Position numbers and translations under genes: made by a program | The notes under the pieces: generated by a model | Seen by the model: only the letters and a program-made list of their open reading frames with translations | What the model was told of the DNA's origin: nothing | Databases searched by the model: none | Part shown: positions 58,437 to 64,000 of the stretch, in pieces | Layout: each line of letters begins with the position of its first letter | Numbering within the stretch: position 1 is the stretch's first letter | Assembly (NCBI GenBank): GCA_036250195.1 | Contig: JAVHZZ010000008.1 | Span: 14,212,434 to 14,276,433 of the forward strand | DNA: 64,000 bases | Source: Mixophyes australis | Taxonomy: Eukaryota > Chordata > Amphibia > Anura > Limnodynastidae | Direction: 5' to 3'

Positions 58437-58757
58437 TGTTATTATTATTATTACCATTTATTTATATAGTGCCACTAATTCCGCTGCGCTGTACAGAGAA
58501 CTCACATCAGTCCCTGCCCCATTGGGGCTTACAGTCTACATTCCCTAACATACACACACAGATTAGGGTCAATTTGTTAGCAGCCAATTGACCTACCAGT
58601 AATGTTTTTGGAGTGTGGGAGGAAACCGGAGCACCCGGAGGAAACCCACGTAAACACGGGGAGAACATACAAACTCTGCACAGATAAGGCCATGGTCGGA
58701 AATTGAACTCATGGCCCCAGTGCTGCAAGGCAGAAGTGCTAACCACTGTGCCAAACC
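58437..58757 (-). mobile_element. full-length SINE, minus strand
   Basis: (ATT)n tail, 'atttatatagtgccactaat', 'ggaggaaacccacgtaaac' and the head 'gtgctaaccactgtgccaa'. All blocks of the family are present. Confidence 0.92.
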
Positions 58758-59110
58758 ACACTCCGCAGAACGGGCAGCCTTTTCTGATCGGAGTTAGCGG
58801 GGGCACTGCCAGCGGCAAAGTGTTTGTGCTTTGTGGGACCATATAAACTGGACATTTGGACTAACATACCATACTACATACCCAGAATCCTCTTGAAAAA
58901 GTCGAGTGACGAAACGCGTTGAGGGGGATAAGGCGTTTTCTGTGTGTTGTTTTCCGTGGATCACCACATCTACCCCGGCCAGGTGGTTTTGAGAGATCCG
59001 TGATTACCATCAGGAAAGACTGCAGATAAGCCTATATTTGTTTTATATGATGTACGGGCGCATTTTATATATATTAAGGATTTTATCTTTGTAATAAAAC
59101 ACTTTTATGG
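58758..59110 (+). repeat. probable interspersed repeat with polyadenylation-like end
   Basis: Contains 'gacgaaacgcgttgaggg' and ends near an AATAAA at 59092. I have a recollection of this GAAACGCG motif in frog repeats, but I cannot assign a family. Confidence 0.35.
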
Positions 59111-59404
59111 ATCATAATGTTATGAGCTTGTGTTGGTACCCAGCTTTGAGGAATTGTTGGTAGCCTTATTTGGCATACTACACCATAATAGTTTTGCTCT
59201 GAGTCCATAGTGATCTGAACTTCTGGAACCATAAGGACTGGACATCAAGGAGTCTATATAGGATGTTGGGAATCTAATTACAGATAAGCTGTTTATTATT
59301 TGTCTTTTGGTACGAGGCCAATTCACTTGTTTGCCACATTGAGAAGACTAATTGTTGGTCATTTAATACACTATGCGTGGCGCTTCTCTTTTTTTGTCTT
59401 TTAA

Positions 59405-59447
59405 ATATATATATATGTATATATATATACATATATGTGTGTATATT

Positions 59448-59479
<32 letters not shown>

Positions 59480-59483
59480 TATA
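59405..59483. repeat. TA-rich microsatellite
   Basis: (TA)n with GTATATA and ACATATA interruptions. Confidence 0.95.
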
Positions 59484-61971
59484 TTCTGCATACAGATACA
59501 TAATATTACAAAGACAAAATAAATAAAAAATGTTTCCCTTTAAGCTTTGATACCTGTCTTTTATTAAAGAATGCCGTGCAGCCAGGATCATATTAGTATG
59601 TATATATTGCCATGACAAGATTTTAGCAGCTACTCTAACATTATTGCAATTTTATACTTTGCTGGCGGAAAATCTAAAACTGATTAGGATGCCACGTGTG
59701 GAAAGATTTACAGGTGAAAGAAAAAACGAATGTCACCGCTCTGAAATGTTTTGAAAGATTTCATTTACAAACAATTGAAAAATCTATGACATTTTCACAA
59801 AGCAGCGCAATATCGAAGACATTAATGTTTCAATCAATCTTTTCACAGGAGGAAAAAAAAAAACCAACTCCCCACAGAACTATAAACGCCTGCGCTGCCA
59901 ACACCAACACAGGGTAAAATGTGATCTAGTTTTGTCATGTCAATTTTTTTTAGATGCCTTCTGTGTCATACATGGCTGGTGTAGAGACTTACAGCTATAA
60001 CACAAAAAAAAAAACAACACAAAAGTTGTGGCGGACAGAAAATAGTGACTAAGACGTTGACATGAGCTGAATACAGGAGCCAGTTTGTACTTTGGTTTAA
60101 ATTATATGTTTGTGTCTAGGAGCCTTACCGCCACATAGAAAATAAGAGGCGTAAATTTTACATGGCCTTTCTGGGAGTGCGGTGATCACAGTATAACTTA
60201 CGGAGAATGTCAGGGAGATATCTCAGGAGATAAGCTTATTGCATTGATTACTCAGTGACTTAAGATCTATAAAATCCACACTGTGCCGTGCGATCCTTCT
60301 GTTTACATTTAAAAGCGTTGAACGTTTTGTCTTAACAACGGCGCGGGCGATTCGGTGCGCCATGGGATTGTTAACTGCGTTTATTTGCAGAATTGCTCAT
60401 TTACAGGTTAGCGCCAGACAAAATGCTTGCACATTGCTGTATGAAAGTGAGGGGAAATCATTGCTGTCTTTAATTCATACATGTACTACAGTAATACGGC
60501 ATTGATTCACTTTCAGCTTCTTGTACAGTTTCCGCATTGCGTACATGACCTTTCTGGCGTCAGATATTTGAGGACCATTTGTGCAGTCAGGCGCGTCTGT
60601 GAAATTACGGAATCTCCACGTGTGCCACCTCTTTAAAATATCTTGTTTCATAAAATGAAATCTATTTTGTTGTAGATCTCTCATATTTTAAGGTGCGTCT
60701 TGGAATCGGTCCGTACTACTTGTCTCTCCAATGCTATTTTAGCCGCCCAGCAGCCATCTTGTCATGTCTTTACCCTCTCTGTTAAGTCACCAGGGATTTT
60801 AGCTTAGTGCCTCGTGGAGAAATACATGCCCTGTAAATCCTACTGCGTTAGAGGAGTAATCAGTGATTTCTCCTGCCTTAACCTTTCCACACTCCCCGTA
60901 GACCTCTACAGGGACTGTGATCCTGCTCAATTTAACCAGCCAGCCTTTAAAAACTAATGCCAGCTCAGGGTGGCGTTACCTCAGCTTTTTAAGGGCGTTC
61001 AGCGCTGCCGAAGAAGCTTTGCATATTCCTCAACTGGTCTTATCGCTATCAATAGCTGCAGAAGGCAGTGACTGATCACTTTCTTGTTTCACCTCTTAGT
61101 TAGGCTTTTTGCTATCGTTTAGGATGGGGGATTTTGCCAATGAGCCCTGGCAGGTTAAATAGCAGTGGTACGACATTTTGCAGTAACTGCCCTATGCAGC
61201 TATACAGAATGATAATTACCAAAGCCCACTGGACCCTGATGATAAATTATAAATAGACCCCCTAGTATTTGAAATTTACATGGTACAGTATGAAATGGTG
61301 ACCTAGTCAAGATGATATATAGGACTAGGCTGACTGATAGAAACACATGAGACAGGAAAACGGTAGGAGGTACACAAAATGCTTCGGTCAAGATGCTGTT
61401 TTTCAAAATGTATTTAGCCTTCAAAACAATCTGGGAAGTTCACCTTATTTAACAAAACAAATATTCCGATCACCCCCTGAGGCATGTCCGTGGACTGCTT
61501 CTGAGTTATGGTCAAATTGCCATTGGGTGGAGCTCACAATCAAGATATAGCGTTCAAGATATAGCGATTCCTACGCAAACCAGCGCATCTGTCAGGAGAC
61601 TCGGATGCTACCTTAGGTGTAGGCCACGCTTACCTATCTCATGGACAGGAGGCCCTTATATCCACTGCTTCCTAAAATTGTGTGCAAGGCTGTATCTATT
61701 GGATTAATAGCAGTACTGTATCAGGACAAAGGCAAGACCGTATTAATTCCTCACTTCTCAAGCTGTTTTTTTGCACCCCGTTGGTGTCCAGTATGGGATT
61801 CACCAAAGTGGACAACAAGGACCACCGAGGACAACACTAAGGGACTCCCACTGGGGTAGAAGTCTGATTTTGACCCTGACAAATGTACACCTTAATTTAT
61901 TTGCTTGCTCCAAATATCACATGTCTGTCTCTGAGACAGGCCAAGATGGACAGATCCTGTTCTTTTCGGTA
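59484..61971. other. no gene supported; apparently non-repetitive
   Basis: Contains a minus-strand ORF at 60475-60684 with protein-like composition (LKRWHTWRFRNFTDAPDCTN in part), but no recognised domain. The surrounding 60250-60720 shows none of the repeat families seen elsewhere. Confidence 0.3.
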
Positions 61972-62103
61972 GGTGTGTGTATGTTAGGGAATTTAGACTG
62001 TAAGCCCCAAAGGGGCAGGGACGGATGTGAGTGAGTTCTCTGTACAACACTGCGGAATTCATGGCGCTATATAAATAAATGGTGATGATGATGATGATGA
62101 TGA
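61972..62103 (+). mobile_element. SINE 3' fragment
   Basis: 'gtatgttagggaatttagac', 'tgtaagccccaaaggggcag', GGCGCTATATAAATAAATG and a (GATG)n tail. Confidence 0.92.
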
Positions 62104-62639
62104 AGGTTATCTTTTGATTTTTCACCCTGACCAATCATCTCTAATCACATTGGGTTATGATCAAATTATCTGGGAATTCTCGTGCACCAGTTTCTGCCAG
62201 ATTGGATAATGAAACATGCAAACTGGACTATAAAATTAGCCCATGTGATGACATTTACTCATCAAGGTTTATGTCAGAGCTTCAGGAATTTTGATAGGAC
62301 GACGTTCCTAAGGAGAAAAGGGGGAAAGGAAACTGGAGAGCTGCCCTAAATACTCTGGGGGATGTGTCTAAACCTCACCAAAAAAAATAATTAATATAGT
62401 AAATTAAAAAGTGTAAGTGGGTGCAATAGGAAAGTGAAAGAGAGAGAATATGAGTAAAATTGATTGATTGGGTAGACATTTAATGGTATTGATAATCAAC
62501 TATCTTCGATTCAAATCAACACTATTACAAAAGTTATAACCTATTGTAGCATTTAGACAGAAAATGTTCTAGATGTACATAGCAGCTAATGAAAATACAT
62601 CAATAATGTCCACAATCTAATAACATATTTTAACCTATG
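62104..62639. other. no recognised feature
   Basis: AT-rich spacer, nothing recognised. Confidence 0.35.
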
Positions 62640-64000
62640 GTAACCTCAAACCCTATTGATCCCTAGCTCTTTGTAAGGATATCCTTATGTCAAACATGTT
62701 TATATTGCTGTATTGTATTATCCTCTACCACCTCTGATGGGAGACTATTCCACTTACCCACTACCCTTTCTGTGAAGTAGTTTTTCCTCACATTTCCTGT
62801 GAACCTACTTCCCCCCAGTGTCAGTGCATGTCCTCGTGTTCTAATACTTCTCTTCCCCTCAGTGTCAGTACATGTCCTCGTGTTCTATGACTTCTCTTCC
62901 CCCCAGTGTCAGTACATGTCCTCGTGTTCTAATACTTCTCTTCCCTCCAGTGTTAGTACATGTCCTCGTGTTCTAATACTTCTCTTCCCCACAGTGTCAG
63001 TACATGTCCTCGTGTTCTAATACTTCTCTTCCCCCCCAGTGTCAGTACATGTCCTCGTGTTCTAATACTTCTCTTCCCCCCAGTGTCAGTGCATGTCCTC
63101 GTGTTCTAATACTTCTCTTCCCCCCAGTGTCAGTACATGTCCTCGTGTTCTAATACTTCTCTTCCCCCCCAGTGTCAGTACATGTCCTCGTGTTCTAATA
63201 CTTCTCTTCCCCTCAGTGTCAGTGCATGTCCTCGTGTTCTAATACTTCTCTTCCCTCCAGTGTTAGTACATGTCCTCGTGTTCTAATACTTCTCTTCCCT
63301 CCAGTGTTAGTACATGTCCTCGTGTTCTAATACTTCTCTTCCCCCCAGTGTCAGTACATGTCCTCATGTTCTAATACTTCTCTTCCCCCCAGTGTCAGTA
63401 CATGTCCTCGTGTTCTAATACTTCTCTTCCCTCCAGTGTTAATACATGTCCTCGTGTTCTAATACTTCTCTTCCCCCCAGTGTCAGTACATGTCCTCGTG
63501 TTCTAATACTTCTCTTCCCCCCAGTGTCAGTACATGTCCTCGTGTTCTAATACTTCTCTTCCCCCCCAGTGTCAGTACATGTCCTCGTGTTCTAATACTT
63601 CTCTTCCCCCCAGTGTCAGTACATGTCCTCGTGTTCTAATACTTCTCTTCCCCCCAGTGTCAGTACATGTCCTCGTGTTCTAATACTTCTCTTCCCCCCA
63701 GTGTCAGTACATGTCCTCATGTTCTAATACTTCTCTTCCCCCCAGTGTCAGTACATGTCCTCGTGTTCTAATACTTCTCTTCCCCTCAGTGTCAGTACAT
63801 GTCCTCGTGTTCTAATACTTCTCTTCCCTCCAGTGTCAGTACATGTCCTCGTGTTCTAATACTTCTCTTCCCCCCAGTGTCAGTACATGTCCTCGTGTTC
63901 TAATACTTCTCTTCCTTTGTAGAATGTTTCCCTTTTGCACCTTGTTATAACCATTGATATATATGAAAGTTTCTATCATGTCCCCCGTTCCCTTCTCTGC
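62640..64000 (+). repeat. dispersed repeat of unknown family, expanded internally
   Basis: The flanks 'accacctctgatgggagact', 'tgtgaagtagtttttcctca' and, after the array, 'tgatatatatgaaagtttct' and 'atcatgtcccccgttccctt' are phrases that I recall as common in frog and other vertebrate repeats. I cannot name the class. The array at 62813-63914 lies between these parts. Confidence 0.5.
62813..63914. repeat. 44-bp minisatellite, about 25 units
   Basis: Unit words: 'ccagtgtcagtacatgtcct' then 'cgtgttctaatacttctctt'. Spacing of 'catgtcctc' is 44, with 45 where a C-run gains a base (62827, 62871, 62915, 62959, 63003, 63048 ...). Length changes are confined to the C-run. The array begins and ends inside one dispersed repeat. 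Confidence 0.97.

Overview
The window is animal, almost certainly vertebrate, genomic DNA. The evidence is two spliced exons with GT/AG boundaries, a very low coding density, and dense layers of SINEs, LINE relics, Tc1-like and hAT-type DNA transposons, fold-back MITEs and minisatellites. The repeat mix (tRNA-headed SINEs ending in GGCGCTATATAAATAAATG plus (GATG)n, and MITEs whose ends read GGGTAAATGTATCAAG) suggests a frog. That attribution is from recognition of repeat style, not a database search. No operons, bacterial genes, CRISPR arrays or phage are present.

Only one host gene is supported: the last two coding exons of st6galnac3, an alpha-2,6-sialyltransferase of the GalNAc family, on the plus strand at 19323-19430 and 20466-20652. 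They encode the C-terminal third of the enzyme (sialylmotifs S, III and VS) and are followed by a probable 3' UTR of about 2.6 kb ending near a polyadenylation signal at 23211. Upstream (1-19322) is presumably intron. Downstream (23.2-64 kb) appears intergenic; no further gene is recognisable, although two short ORFs in non-repetitive DNA (46106-46381 plus, 60475-60684 minus) are recorded as weak candidates.

Layout: 1-7.3 kb sparse repeats; 7.34-8.61 kb a 55-bp minisatellite; 10.2-13.8 kb a Tc1-like relic split by a SINE, then nested MITEs; 14.8-15.9 kb a GC-rich repeat family present again in inverted orientation inside the last st6galnac3 intron; 17.5-17.9 kb a possible LTR; 19.3-23.2 kb the gene end; 23.7-27.8 kb hAT-like and fold-back MITEs; 28.6-30.1 kb an L2-like LINE relic; 32.4-38.7 kb a cluster of tandem repeats (two long polypurine arrays flanking a 31-unit, 48-bp array inside a Tc1-like transposase relic); 40.2-40.8 kb an L2-like 3' end; 41.4-42.7 kb a possible LTR; 43.7-52.3 kb many MITEs, including a three-level nest; 53.3-62.1 kb scattered SINEs; 62.8-63.9 kb a 44-bp minisatellite inside a dispersed repeat.

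The most unusual features are tandem arrays grown from inside transposable elements. The clearest is the 48-bp array at 35227-36714. It is an exact in-frame expansion of 16 residues of a transposase domain and leaves both DNA strands open for about 1.5 kb. I found no convincing undescribed defence or gene system. Nearly all long ORFs here are artefacts of tandem or polypurine repeats.
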